From NCBI RefSeq assembly GCF_002111595.1, contig NZ_LUTN01000020.1:22211-86210 (forward strand): 64,000 nt of DNA, given 5' to 3'. Under the pieces are notes generated by a model. It had not been told where the DNA came from, did no database searches, and saw nothing but the letters and a program-made list of their open reading frames with translations. Origin of the DNA: Lonsdalea britannica (GTDB lineage Bacteria > Pseudomonadota > Gammaproteobacteria > Enterobacterales > Enterobacteriaceae). The position numbers were made by a program, and so were the translations under genes. Positions 29,365 to 39,845 of the stretch are shown piece by piece. Within the stretch, counting starts at the first letter, position 1, and each line of letters begins with the position of its first letter.

Positions 29365-29823
29365 ATGGATACGGTTGAAGAACTTAATAACACCTACTTT
29401 TAAGCTGGCCGCTCAAATCTGACTGCAAGCCAATTGATGTTTATGATTTTTTGCGAAAATACAGCTAATCAGCTTGGTGTGCAGGATTTTGGGGCGATAG
29501 TGTCCATTGTGGCCGGATTGAATATTTTGCCTACACGGACAAAACCGCGTGGTGCCATTGAAGGTACTTCGTTAGCTTCCCGTAGTTCTCGTAAAGTATT
29601 TGGTACTGCTAAATTTCCCTGGGGAATACAGTTGCCATCTGTGATAGGTGGATATCCGCCATCAACATTAAAAATAAAAATGGTTGCAAAAATTAGCGCA
29701 TTTACCGGTCGTGCTATACCTGTTGTTGGATGGGTTATTCTGGCCTCTGATATATCGCAGATTGCATATTGTACAGGCAGGGATTACAACCGTATTGTCA
29801 GAGGAAGTGATAAAATATGGTAA
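29365..29823 (+). pseudogene. STM2901 family protein, nonsense codon near the N-terminus
   Basis: The natural start appears to be ATG 29365, giving MDTVEELNNTYF and then TAA at 29401, after which the same frame continues AGRSNLTASQLMFMIFCENTANQLG. The family relative I recall has a Tyr where the stop stands and His next, so this is a substitution rather than a frameshift. The remaining 129 residues from ATG 29434 include two hydrophobic segments (IVSIVAGLNILP and AIPVVGWVILASDISQIAY). The ATG at 29434 has no ribosome site. It overlaps the DUF1493 gene by 7 bases. Function unknown; the Salmonella STM2901 relative also sits beside a DUF1493-type gene. Confidence 0.72.
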
Positions 29824-30149
29824 GTGATACGATTGAACACCGGATTTATGAACTGGTAAAAAGCTATGATGGAATCTACCTTTTCAAGAAAAAAGAACTG
29901 ACACCTACAACGGATTTAGATTCAGATCTACGGCTGGAAGATGATGAAGCACTGGCTTTGATGGATGTTTTTTTCACAAAGTTTGATGTAGATAGGGGGA
30001 AGTTTTCGATCACTACATACTATCCGCCAGAACCACCACTAAAGGATTTGCTTAATCCATTTCGTAAACGTGATATTCCTCAGGTGCCGGATTTCACGAT
30101 AGGAATGCTAATTGAATCCGCTAAAGCAGGCCGTTGGCTGTATGACTGA
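29817..30149 (+). CDS. DUF1493 family protein (acyl-carrier-like)
   Basis: A 110-residue acidic protein. The fold-defining stretch TTDLDSDLRLEDDEALALMDVFFTKFDVDRGKF resembles acyl carrier proteins, but the phosphopantetheine Ser (DSL) is replaced: DSDLRLEDDEA has Asp-Leu-Arg at that place. It ends DFTIGMLIESAKAGRWLYD, typical of DUF1493. It overlaps the STM2901 family gene by 7 bases and is probably translated with it. These pairs recur in enterobacteria but no role is established. Confidence 0.8.
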   Translation: MVSDTIEHRIYELVKSYDGIYLFKKKELTPTTDLDSDLRLEDDEALALMDVFFTKFDVDRGKFSITTYYPPEPPLKDLLNPFRKRDIPQVPDFTIGMLIESAKAGRWLYD

Positions 30150-30680
30150 TTCACATAGCAGAGTTATTTTTGACCCTGTGCATCAACACGACCAATGACC
30201 AATGACCAATGACAGCGCCGGGAACGCCAGTTTCCACGCTCCCTTATCTTGGTTCGCATAATGTATATTATGTTAAATTTGATTTATATGCCGAGACGCC
30301 GCAGCCATTCCTGAGCGCTTCACTCGCCATGCAACCCCACTCTTCACTTCACCATGTTGGATGAGATTTTCGACATTGATAACTCTGCCATCATCTACAA
30401 ACCAATCCTCGATAATGACAGCCATTCATTCTTCAACGCCGCAGCACCCAATTTTTGATCATGCTGGGTGAATTTTTGTCACTGGATAACTGGCGCTGTT
30501 GATCCGATACAGGCATCAGCCGTCACTCGACATCTTACGTCTTTCACGTGGTTCCGTTTCCCATACAACGCAACGTTGCTTCGTCACAGAATTTAAAATG
30601 AGCCAGATTTTCGGTTTAACTGTCTCAGTCGCGGTGCCCGTTGCCCTGTAAAAATCCATCGCATGGAATCACTTTTACCG
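30150..30680. other. Gene-free stretch carrying the terminus site
   Basis: No frame of coding quality is present on either strand. It contains three tandem copies of GACCAAT at about 30189-30211 and the dif site at 30251. The rest looks like decayed sequence without a recognisable parent gene. Confidence 0.7.
30251..30278 (+). other. dif: dif, XerC/XerD chromosome dimer resolution site
   Basis: The 28 bases read GGTTCGCATAA (XerC half-site), TGTATA (central hexamer) and TTATGTTAAAT (XerD half-site). From memory E. coli dif differs at a single base (G for the fourth base). The halves are imperfect inverted repeats as required for XerCD strand exchange. It lies in a gene-free stretch. KOPS octamers read by eye point toward it: + strand at 15154, 22264, 26694 and 28373, and - strand at 38233, 47164, 50862, 61619 and 62601. 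This marks the replication terminus where FtsK activates XerD. Confidence 0.96.
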
Positions 30681-30998
30681 TTATTGCAATTCAGCTGGAA
30701 TATTCTGGCTCGACAGATCCGCTAACTGGCCAAAGAGTGGATCCCACAGCTGTATGTCCAAACGTACAATCAAATTCTCACGTGTGAACGGATCGCCGTG
30801 AATCATTGCTTTCACTTCATCAAGGGTCGCCGCGCTGAAAATCAGAAACCCTGCCCTTAATGGCGTCTCTTTGAGCAGTCCTGACGCTATCAAACGGCCG
30901 GCTTTGATTAATCCCTGAAGATAGCGAACATGCTCTGCAACGTGTGTATTCCATCCTGTCCCGTCTGGATGGTCCATTCTGACGATATAAATGCCCAT
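30681..30998 (-). CDS. YciI-like protein
   Basis: A 105-residue protein of the YciI superfamily (dimeric alpha-beta, ferredoxin-like). Family features are HVAEHVRYLQGLIKAGRLIASG and the Asp of HGDPFTRENLIVRLDIQLWDP. YciI relatives have dehydrochlorinase-like or unknown activity; E. coli YciI itself has no settled role. The gene stands alone, transcribed toward dif, and its upstream gap to osmC holds no other frame. Confidence 0.83.
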   Translation of the reverse strand: MGIYIVRMDHPDGTGWNTHVAEHVRYLQGLIKAGRLIASGLLKETPLRAGFLIFSAATLDEVKAMIHGDPFTRENLIVRLDIQLWDPLFGQLADLSSQNIPAELQ

Positions 30999-31170
30999 AA
31001 CGATTCCCCTGATGTGTTATTCAACGGCAGAGAGGGTGTGTATTGCGTCGTTTTGATGGCTATCAGCATTTGATGGGTTTACTCCGACGCGGTGGCGATA
31101 ACGCCGGAGAAAGAATTTCCGTGATTCACTGTCCCCGGGAGGTGTCCCGGAGACAACGGCGGGCGAGTTA

Positions 31171-31599
31171 TTAGTTGAGTTTGTACTGCAGTGTGATCTC
31201 GGCGTTCAGCACCTGTGAAACCGGGCAGCCGGCTTTGGCTTTGTTGATGATTTTTTCGAACGCCGCTTCTTCAATACCGGGCACTTTCACCGCGCTTTCC
31301 AGCTCAATTTTTGTGATGGCGAACCCGCCGTTGGCTTTATCCAGCGATACCACGGCCGTCGTATCAATACTGTCCGGCTTATAGCCTTCGTCGCCTAACA
31401 TCAGCGACAGCGCCATGGAAAAACAGGCAGCATGTGCGGCGCCAATCAGCTCTTCGGGGTTGGTGCCAGGTTTGCCTTCGAAACGGGTGTTGAAGCCGTA
31501 GGGTTGCTGACTCAGCGCCCCGCTTTCCGTTGATACCGTACCTTTACCCTGCTTGATGTCGCCTTCCCAGTGGGCTTGCCCTTTCTTATGAATGGTCAT
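31171..31599 (-). CDS. osmC: OsmC-type peroxidase
   Basis: A 142-residue OsmC organic hydroperoxide reductase. The two redox Cys lie in HAACFSMALSLML and AGCPVSQVLNAEITL, with the intact catalytic Arg in FNTRFEGKPGTNPEELIGAAHA. Start at 31599 is set by CAGGAGAG upstream and by homology; the longer frame to 31752 is not conserved. It protects against organic peroxides and is osmotically induced in E. coli. It is divergent from the Old Yellow Enzyme gene with a 200-base spacer. Confidence 0.93.
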   Translation of the reverse strand: MTIHKKGQAHWEGDIKQGKGTVSTESGALSQQPYGFNTRFEGKPGTNPEELIGAAHAACFSMALSLMLGDEGYKPDSIDTTAVVSLDKANGGFAITKIELESAVKVPGIEEAAFEKIINKAKAGCPVSQVLNAEITLQYKLN

Positions 31600-31791
31600 G
31601 CTTTCTCTCCTGTTGATGAGACTGAACAGTAAGTATAGGAAGTCATGCCGATCTTGCCTGGTTTCGCTAATGATGAATGCCCTATTGATTTCATTGGCCA
31701 CTTCGATTGATGCCTGACGCCTCGGTATTTCTGGCATACACTCAGTATTCACCGTTCGATGCTATTTCCGTCATTTTTCTCTCACCGGTAA

Positions 31792-32881
<1,090 letters not shown>

Positions 32882-32886
32882 GCGAT

Positions 32887-32920
32887 GGCAGTGACCGGGG
32901 CAACGTCTTCGGTCACTGCC
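32887..32920 (+). terminator. Hairpin directly after the Old Yellow Enzyme gene
   Basis: GGCAGTGACCG (32887-32897) pairs perfectly with CGGTCACTGCC (32910-32920) across a 12-base loop, six bases after the stop codon. No T-run follows, so termination would be weak or Rho-dependent. The next 200 bases show no gene. Confidence 0.5.
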
Positions 32921-33128
32921 CGTACGCCTGTGAGACAGCGGTTATCACTCAGACTTAACAAATATCACATCATGCTTGTTTGCCCCTGGATATCGTCCAC
33001 CCACTGCAATGCTTCAGGCGCCAACTGATTTACGGGACGGGTAACCCATAAGGATGCGGGTGGTTTCAAACATGAAATCAACCGTGGTCAGATCACCGAT
33101 ATGATTAAAAGATGAATATTTTTAATAA

Positions 33129-33152
33129 AGCCCCACATATATATGTGGGGCT
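33129..33152. terminator. Terminator-like hairpin at the end of the lipoprotein gene
   Basis: AGCCCCACATA pairs with TATGTGGGGCT with a two-base centre, an 11-base-pair perfect palindrome. TTTTTAATAA to its left gives an A-rich/T-rich flank for the minus-strand transcript of the lipoprotein gene at 33181. Confidence 0.65.
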
Positions 33153-33180
33153 ATCTTCAGCAGGAAATTTCAACTATTTC

Positions 33181-33486
33181 TCAATGCTGGATCTCAATCT
33201 GTGTCCAGCCTTTGCGATACATGCAGTCTTTCACCAGAATGTCTCGATGACTCTCATTTTCATCACTCGTTGAGTAGCTTGTACTAACCGTTTTATGTTT
33301 TTCATCTCTAGATGTGTACTTGCCTGAGATTTGATTGTCAGGTGGCAAATCCCTGAGCGCCTGCGCTTTACATTGCGTTTCAGCAATAACTGCCTGCTGC
33401 TTGTCGGTGCCGGGCTTAACCCACTGATACTGAACACAACCCGTCAAGCTTATTAGGATTAACGTCATAACAACGGTCTTTTTCAT
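33181..33486 (-). CDS. Small predicted lipoprotein
   Basis: A 101-residue protein. A type II signal sequence (MKKTVVMTLILISLTGC) has lipobox LTGC, so Cys17 would be acylated; Val follows at +2, which favours outer-membrane sorting. The mature part is short and polar (VQYQWVKPGTDKQQAVIAETQCKAQALRDLPPDNQ) and ends DCMYRKGWTQIEIQH. CMYRKGW tails are common in small enterobacterial lipoproteins. The ATG at 33486 is chosen over one 9 bases upstream because the lipoprotein n-region starts there. Function unknown. Confidence 0.78.
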   Translation of the reverse strand: MKKTVVMTLILISLTGCVQYQWVKPGTDKQQAVIAETQCKAQALRDLPPDNQISGKYTSRDEKHKTVSTSYSTSDENESHRDILVKDCMYRKGWTQIEIQH

Positions 33487-33641
33487 GATACCCAATCAAA
33501 AGTAAAATAAAGTTAATTCTAACTATACTGCGATCGAGTTCCTATAAACAGAATATCAACACGAGCACCGCGGGTTACGGCACAAAAGCCACCATGTTGA
33601 GAAAGCATACGGGCAGGCAGCTGTAGGCCCCGCAGGCCTCA

Positions 33642-34900
33642 TTAGCTATGACTGCGGATAAACCGTGAACGCCAAGGTTTAAGTACCCAAATCGCCAGCG
33701 CCGCCGTGACAAAGTCCAGCGTAATTGCGCAGCCGAAGACGATGTGCCATCCTGCGTGTGTTGATACAGCAATGCCGCCAGCGGTCCGCCCAGAATTGAA
33801 CCAACACCTTGCGACATATACAGCCAGCCGTAGTTAGCGGTTGCGTTTTGAGTCCCGAAGGTATCGGTCAGCGTCGAAGGAAATAGCGAGAAAATCTCTC
33901 CCCAGCCAAAGAACACGACGCCGGACAGCAGCACAAACAGCAACGCGTTATCCCGCGACATCAGCCAAAGCGTCATCGCGCACCCTTCCAAGGCAAAGGC
34001 GATGAACATGGTATTTTCGCGTCCGAAGCGGTCGGATATGAAGCCGAACAGCGGTCGGGTCAATCCGTTGGTGAACCGATCGATAGTCAGCGCCAGCGGC
34101 AGTGCCGCCATACCGAAGACAACCGCGCTGGTAATGCCGAAGTCATGGGCGAAGATCGCCATTTGCGAGGTGACCATCAGACCGGACGTCGACATCATCG
34201 CCATCATCAGAAACATCAGCCAGAACAATGGCTGACGCAACATCTCTTTGGAAGCAAACTGCCGCCGACTTTGCTCCAACCGGCTGACAGGTTGTGACGC
34301 GGTATCCTCTTCGACCGGCACTCTTAACCCCTGACTCGCCAGCAGCCCCACCAGCGCGAATACGCTGCCAAAGACCAGTAACGTCCACTCCAGTCCCTGC
34401 TGACCCAAACTGATAGATATTGGAAATGTGGTGAGAATCGCCCCCATACCATAGCCCGCAGCCACCATGCCTGCGGCGAATCCGCGATGACGCGGAAACC
34501 AGCGCACCATCAGTCCCACAACGCCGACATACACAATCCCGGTTCCCAGACCGCCAAGACAGCCATAGACCAGATAAAGCATCGCCAGATTCTGAACCTG
34601 TGCGGAGAGCACCCAGCTGAGGCCGGATAAGACGGTCCCCAGCGAGATCAGCAGACGTGGCCCGAAGCGGTCAATCAGCTTGCCCTGAAACGGCGAGAAG
34701 AAGGTTTGCAGGATAATCAGCAGCGAAAACGTGACTTGCAATTCAGGCAGACTGACGCCGATTTTCTCTGTGAAGGGTTTAGTCATTAAGGTCCAGACGT
34801 ACTGCGGACTGGATATCGAGGCCATACAAATCAATCCCAGGAGCATTTGAATCCACTTGGTGCGGGCCGATACCTGAATCGGCATGCTGAGCGTTGTCAC
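33642..34900 (-). pseudogene. MFS transporter of the oxalate/formate antiporter family (YhjX-like), frameshifted as sequenced
   Basis: A twelve-helix OFA-family carrier. Features are KPFTEKIGVSLPELQVTFSLL, the cytoplasmic loop GKLIDRFGPR, GCLGGLGTGIVYVG and FGFISDRFGRENTM. It resembles E. coli YhjX, which is induced by pyruvate. The frame is lost at about 33755. TAT CAA CAC AC GCA needs one G or C, giving YQHTAGWHIVFGCAITLDFVTAALAIWVLKPW and a stop at 33642. The corrected length is about 419 residues. Uncorrected, the reading runs on to 33575 with an unnatural tail of arginine and serine residues. Transported substrate is not known here. Confidence 0.86.
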
Positions 34901-35499
34901 TATTCATTTCCCCCTGCGTATCAATGTCATCGCGCATCGTCAGGATGCGTCGAAAAAAACTGCGACGGGAAGCCGGTCTCTTTGTGATGATGATGACTCA
35001 TGCTGACCCCAGAGGGTGATAAGCACTATCTATGCCACCTGTTGTCCAGCCAGGCAGGAAAACCCGTCAGCCAACCGGTAACGTGTTGACTCAATAAGAA
35101 ATGATTTGCCTTACGAGGCTGGAGGATTTCTTGATGCGGCGGTCACGTCCTTCATTATTCTGTTTTGGCTTAACGTCATGAAAGACGCCCCATGGTGCGA
35201 AGCCAAGGCAGCCGCGCACTCTTTTCGTTCATTCGCGGCTTTTGCGTCGCCGGTGGTGATCTTTTTTACCTAAAGCGAGCTGTCGGTCTGACGGGGGATC
35301 GCGCTTCTCCATTTCATTACGGTGCGTTACGGGCTACCCTTGTTATGGGCGAAAATAAGGCTGATAAGGCAAGCATTTACTCCTTTTGCCGTTTCTTTTG
35401 CCGTTTGAATTGCTTGCAAAAAGGTAGAATTTACGCTGGCGCAGACATACACCGAGCTTTTTCTGCCGTGAAACATCTACTACACAAGGTCTCTTTGGC
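34901..35499. other. Long 5' region before srfA
   Basis: Six hundred bases without a credible gene. A possible 119-codon frame at 35192 has no family resemblance. The last 100 bases are AT-rich (TTGAAT near 35404, TAGAAT further on) and probably hold the srfABC promoter, but the spacing is short for a standard sigma-70 site. A TTGCAAAA stretch near 35412 is noted. Control by an SsrB-like regulator is known for Salmonella srf genes but no such site can be assigned by eye. Confidence 0.45.
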
Positions 35500-36855
35500 G
35501 TGGCAAAACTATTTTTACGCAGTGGCAATCTGGACGACTTTCTGGCGTTAGGAGAGAACGGACAGCCCGTTTACGCTTCGGCGCTGCAACTCAGGGAAAC
35601 ACTGCGTCTTCGTAAGCAGCAGCCGATCGCTGACTGTCTGGCAATACCCCAGTCTAATGAAAAAGGCGATCGCATCGATTGGTATGCGCCCGTCGCAGGC
35701 AAAATGACGTCCTGGATGGCCGCGAGCGACGAACAGCGCGAGCACGCGCTTGAACTGCTGGAACAGTACCAGCAAACCATCGCCGGGATTAGCGAGAAGG
35801 CGCAAACCTCCGAAAAACCCGCGCTGAAACTGTTTGGCGTTCTCTTGGCTAAAGCCATCCAGTTCCCCGGCCCCAACCACGTTTATCTGGTGGATGATAA
35901 ACCGGTTATTACCTTCTGGGGCTTCGTCAATCTCGGCAAAAAATCCCGAGCCGATGCGCTGGAGTGCCTGCGCCCCGTCGCGCCGCCTGAACCGCCTGTG
36001 ATTGAGGTGGCGCCAGAGCCTGAGCCGGAACCGATTGAAACCCCTGCGCCTGAGATTCAGGAGCCGGAACCGACCCCCGAGCCAGAAGCCGCGCCCGTTG
36101 AAACGCCGGAACCGGCGCCCGTGTTTGTGGTGCCGGACGCGCCGAAACCCGCTTCACATTCTGTCTGGATGCGGGCGTGGTGGCTAATCCCCTGCGCCGG
36201 GTTACTGGTCACGCTGGGCATGCAGATCCGCAGTTGCGTTTCGTTGCCGCCTTCTGAAAAAGCGCCTTCCATGGTCGTCGTCAAACCCGAAAAACGTGCG
36301 TTGGACGCCACCCCGGCGCCGGTAGAATCCCCGCTGCTGAGCTTCTCTGGACTGCCATTAGGTGAGGCCACCCTAATGCCGCCCGTCGTGGCCCCTGCCG
36401 TAGCGAGCGAAGAAAAAGCGCCGGAAACCGCGCCAGCCAGCGATGCTGTGCACCTGACGCCAGCGCCTAAAGGCGTACTGGTCATGCCGCCGGAATCCAT
36501 CCGCGTTGGCTCCGTCCGGTTCCTGAACGGTAACTGGCAGGCGACCGCTATCGTGAAGAATCCGCTGACGGGCAAGCCGCCGGTATTGAAGTACCAGATC
36601 CAAAACGGTAAAGGCCGAGTGAGATTCACCTATGGCGATAAAGTCACCTGCCGTGCCGACGTCGAAGCCGGGCTTCATCAGTCGGGTAATCTGGTGATTA
36701 ACAGCCGCTATCGGGCGCGTTGCAGCGACGGTTCGCGTTACAGCATGCCGGAAGTCGTCTGTAACCGGGTGGACACCGCTGAAGCGGCGGACTGTAAAGG
36801 CCGCTTTGACGCCGATACGATATTACCGATGACGATTAAGCGTGAGAGTAAATAA
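35500..36855 (+). CDS. srfA: SrfA-like membrane-anchored protein
   Basis: A 451-residue protein opening the srfABC operon. The N-terminal cytoplasmic part (about 1-155) begins AKLFLRSGNLDDFLALG. A Pro/Glu-rich linker follows (about 165-225, repeated PEPEP and TPEPE). A single membrane segment lies about 226-246 (WWLIPCAGLLVTLGMQI). Then a presumably periplasmic part ends in a Cys-containing beta domain (VRVGSVRFLNGNWQATAIV-like, to VVCNRVDTAEAADCKG). The GTG start has AAGG 10 bases upstream. Its stop is 2 bases before srfB. Named by operon content and similarity to Salmonella SrfA; molecular role not known. Confidence 0.82.
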   Translation: MAKLFLRSGNLDDFLALGENGQPVYASALQLRETLRLRKQQPIADCLAIPQSNEKGDRIDWYAPVAGKMTSWMAASDEQREHALELLEQYQQTIAGISEKAQTSEKPALKLFGVLLAKAIQFPGPNHVYLVDDKPVITFWGFVNLGKKSRADALECLRPVAPPEPPVIEVAPEPEPEPIETPAPEIQEPEPTPEPEAAPVETPEPAPVFVVPDAPKPASHSVWMRAWWLIPCAGLLVTLGMQIRSCVSLPPSEKAPSMVVVKPEKRALDATPAPVESPLLSFSGLPLGEATLMPPVVAPAVASEEKAPETAPASDAVHLTPAPKGVLVMPPESIRVGSVRFLNGNWQATAIVKNPLTGKPPVLKYQIQNGKGRVRFTYGDKVTCRADVEAGLHQSGNLVINSRYRARCSDGSRYSMPEVVCNRVDTAEAADCKGRFDADTILPMTIKRESK

Positions 36856-36857
36856 TA

Positions 36858-39845
36858 ATGCTGGCAACCATTACTGATTATAAACAACGCATTACGCTGA
36901 TTCAGAATAGCGGTATCCAGTTTCTCGATTTCGCGTTCAAACTTGATTCTGAGGCAGACATTGCCAACCGGTTTATCCGCAAGAGCGCCAATGGCCCTCT
37001 CCTGCGGTTGATTTACAACGAGAACAACGGCAAGTTCGTGCTGCCGGGCGAAACCAACGTTTTGCCGGAGGCGGTGAACCCCGAGTCGAACTTTACGCTG
37101 AAGCAATCACTGAACCTGCTCAGTCAGGCCTGGCTGCCGCTGCCGTTTTTCCGCTTCAACCCGCCGCGGACGTTCCTCGGCGGCCCGAACAACTGGGCCC
37201 GCGTTCAGGTCCTTGAGCTGGATCAGCCGGATGACGACGGCAACACGCACCGCATTTGTCTGGCCTTCGACACTAAGGTATATCCGGAAAGCCACGAGTA
37301 TGAGTCGTTAGCGCCGAGCGAGAACGACATCAATACCGGCCGAAACTATACGCTGGCCTACCACAGCGACGAACTGTACGAGTTTTTGGATCTGACCTGG
37401 GTCGACGGCTGGCTGCGTGAGACATTCTCCCAGCAGGCCGCGAAGCGTGAACGCCGGAAGCCGCACGAAATTCGTCAGGGGCTGCGCGACTTTGAATATC
37501 AGGCGCACTTCCTCAACCTGCTGGACGTGCTCGGCAACCTGCTGGAAATTCCAGAGGTGCAAATCACCGCCAGTACGCTGCAGGAACCGGCTGTCAACGT
37601 TGACCTGATCCTGGATGTGGGCAACTCGCACACCGCCGGTATTCTGGTTGAAGACCATGCAGACGAAAGTAATGGTCTGAAACAGACCTACGAAATGCAG
37701 ATCCGCGATCTGAGCGAACCCCATTATCTGTACAACGAGCTGTTCGATAGCCGCGTGGAGTTCGCACAGGCCAAATTCGGCAAACAGAACTTCTCCTACG
37801 AAAGCGGCCGGGAAGACGCTTTTGTCTGGCCGTCCATCACGCGTGTTGGACGCGAGGCGAGCCGTATGGCGCTACAGCGTCAGGGAACGGAAGGCTCCAG
37901 CGGTATCTCCAGCCCGCGCCGTTATCTGTGGGATGAAGAACCCTACATGCCCGGCTGGCGTTTTGGTCAACCTGCGGGTGCCGCCCAGCAAGAGCTGTTG
38001 GCAACGGCGATGCCGCTGACCATGCTGGTCAATGACGAAGGTCAGCCGCTGTTTAATCTACCGCTGGATGAACGTCTGCCGGTATTTGCGCCTCACTACA
38101 GCCGCAGCGCAGTCATGACCTTCATGCTGTCTGAATTGCTGGCGCAGGCGCTGATGCAAATGAACAGCGCCGCCCAACGTCAGAAGATGATCCACGCCAA
38201 CGCGCCGCGTCAGCTACGCAACATCATTCTGACCCTGCCCTCGGCGATGCCGAAGCCGGAGCGGGAAATCTTCCGCCGTCGCATGTATGAAGCCATCGGG
38301 CTGGTATGGAAAGCGATGGGCTGGCATCCGGCGGACGAGGACTTCCACACGCCGCAGGATAAAGCGCTAAGTCGCGTTCCCGTGCCGGAAGTCCAGATGG
38401 AGTGGGACGAAGCGACCTGTGGCCAGATGGTTTACCTGTATAACGAAGCGCAGGTGAACTTCGGCGGACGCGCAGAAGCGTTTTTCGCCAGCATGGCGCG
38501 CCCGGATAAAGAGCTCGCGGACGATGAACAGCCCGGCAAAACGCTGCGCATCGCCTCTATCGATATCGGCGGCGGCACCACCGACCTCGCCATCACGCAG
38601 TACTGGCTGGATGACGGCGTCGGCAGCAATGTGAAAATCATTCCGCGCTTGCTGTTCCGCGAAGGATTTAAGGTGGCGGGCGACGATATCCTGCTCGACG
38701 TCATTCAAATGTATGTTCTGCCTGCGCTGCAGGCCGCGCTGAAAAAGGCCGGCATGACCAGTCCGGAAGGATTGATGACGCGCCTGTTCGGCAGCGAAGG
38801 CCGAATGGACGGGCAGTTAACGCTGCGTCAGCAGGTCACTTTGCAGCTGTTTATCCCGATCGGTCAGGCGGTGCTGGAAGCGTACGAAAACTTCGATCCG
38901 CTGGATCTGAATGCGGAGATCGACGCAACGTTCGGCGAGCTGCTGAGCCAGCTGCCGACGCAGAAAGTCCTGGATTACGTCAACAGCGGCGTACAGCGTG
39001 AGCTGCCGGAAGAAGAAGTGGGCTTCGATATTCTTCAGGTACCGCTGGTTTTGCGCTTGAGCAAGCTGCACGCCGAATTCCTGTCTAACCGCATGAGCAT
39101 TACCCAGCATCTGCGTCTGATGTCCGAAGTCGTCTCGCTGTACGCCTGCGACGTGCTCTTGTTAACGGGACGCCCTTCTCGCTTCCCGGGGATTCAGGCT
39201 CTGTTCCGTCATCTTCAACCGCTGCCGATCAACCGTATGCTGTCGCTGGATGGCTATCACACCAGCGACTGGTATCCGTTCAACAAGCGTGGCCGGATCG
39301 ATAACCCGAAATCGACCGCGGCGGTAGGCGCCATGTTGTGCCTGTTGGCGCTCGATCTGCGTCTGCCGGGCTTCTACTTCAAGGCGGGCGATTTCCAACC
39401 TTATTCCACCGTGCGTTACCTGGGGATGCTGGACAGCAGCCAGGCGTTGACCATGGATAATGTTTACTACAACGATATCGATCTGGATGTCGCCGACTTT
39501 ACCCTGCGCGAGCAGCCCGGTTTCGACGTGCGCGGATCGCTGTGTCTCGGTTTCCGTCAGTTGGACAATGACCGTTGGCCCGCCTCTCCGCTTTATTCCC
39601 TTTCGATTGTGGACCCGGAGCTGGCACGAAAAGTCGCAGGCGACAGCGTGCTGCATGTGCGTCTGGAAGTCGCTAAAGGCGAAGGCCACGACACGCCGGA
39701 GTGTTTCGAGATCGCCGAGGCGATTCTGGGCGATGGTCAACCAGTACCGCCGCAGCACTTGAAACTCCGTCTGAATACCCTGGCCAGCACCGGCTCGGGC
39801 ATGACTCATTACTGGATCGATAGCGGGAGCGTCTTTAAGAAATGA
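36858..39845 (+). CDS. srfB: SrfB, predicted Hsp70/actin-fold ATPase
   Basis: A 995-residue protein of the SrfB virulence-factor family. Three motifs of the actin/Hsp70 ATPase fold can be read: phosphate-1 VDLILDVGNSHTAGIL (about residue 250), phosphate-2 IASIDIGGGTTDLAI (about 568) and an adenosine-like LLLTGRPSRFPGIQALF (about 766). The first 240 residues (INRF-like N-domain with PFFRFNPPRTFLGGPNNWARVQ) are family-specific. The ATPase assignment is my inference from these motifs; family databases call it a putative virulence factor. Its stop overlaps the srfC start by 4 bases (ATGA), so translation is coupled. Confidence 0.9.
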   Translation: MLATITDYKQRITLIQNSGIQFLDFAFKLDSEADIANRFIRKSANGPLLRLIYNENNGKFVLPGETNVLPEAVNPESNFTLKQSLNLLSQAWLPLPFFRFNPPRTFLGGPNNWARVQVLELDQPDDDGNTHRICLAFDTKVYPESHEYESLAPSENDINTGRNYTLAYHSDELYEFLDLTWVDGWLRETFSQQAAKRERRKPHEIRQGLRDFEYQAHFLNLLDVLGNLLEIPEVQITASTLQEPAVNVDLILDVGNSHTAGILVEDHADESNGLKQTYEMQIRDLSEPHYLYNELFDSRVEFAQAKFGKQNFSYESGREDAFVWPSITRVGREASRMALQRQGTEGSSGISSPRRYLWDEEPYMPGWRFGQPAGAAQQELLATAMPLTMLVNDEGQPLFNLPLDERLPVFAPHYSRSAVMTFMLSELLAQALMQMNSAAQRQKMIHANAPRQLRNIILTLPSAMPKPEREIFRRRMYEAIGLVWKAMGWHPADEDFHTPQDKALSRVPVPEVQMEWDEATCGQMVYLYNEAQVNFGGRAEAFFASMARPDKELADDEQPGKTLRIASIDIGGGTTDLAITQYWLDDGVGSNVKIIPRLLFREGFKVAGDDILLDVIQMYVLPALQAALKKAGMTSPEGLMTRLFGSEGRMDGQLTLRQQVTLQLFIPIGQAVLEAYENFDPLDLNAEIDATFGELLSQLPTQKVLDYVNSGVQRELPEEEVGFDILQVPLVLRLSKLHAEFLSNRMSITQHLRLMSEVVSLYACDVLLLTGRPSRFPGIQALFRHLQPLPINRMLSLDGYHTSDWYPFNKRGRIDNPKSTAAVGAMLCLLALDLRLPGFYFKAGDFQPYSTVRYLGMLDSSQALTMDNVYYNDIDLDVADFTLREQPGFDVRGSLCLGFRQLDNDRWPASPLYSLSIVDPELARKVAGDSVLHVRLEVAKGEGHDTPECFEIAEAILGDGQPVPPQHLKLRLNTLASTGSGMTHYWIDSGSVFKK

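Noticed and set aside
30185..30215. GACCAAT repeats near dif as a possible binding-site array
   Set aside because: Only three short copies, no spacing pattern like Ter or DnaA sites; probably slippage.
35192..35551. A 119-codon frame before srfA
   Set aside because: No ribosome site, no conserved pattern, and it overlaps the srfA start in another frame.
36000..36160. Pro/Glu codon repeats in srfA as a possible CRISPR-like or satellite array
   Set aside because: Units are not identical at the DNA level and lie in frame as a protein linker.
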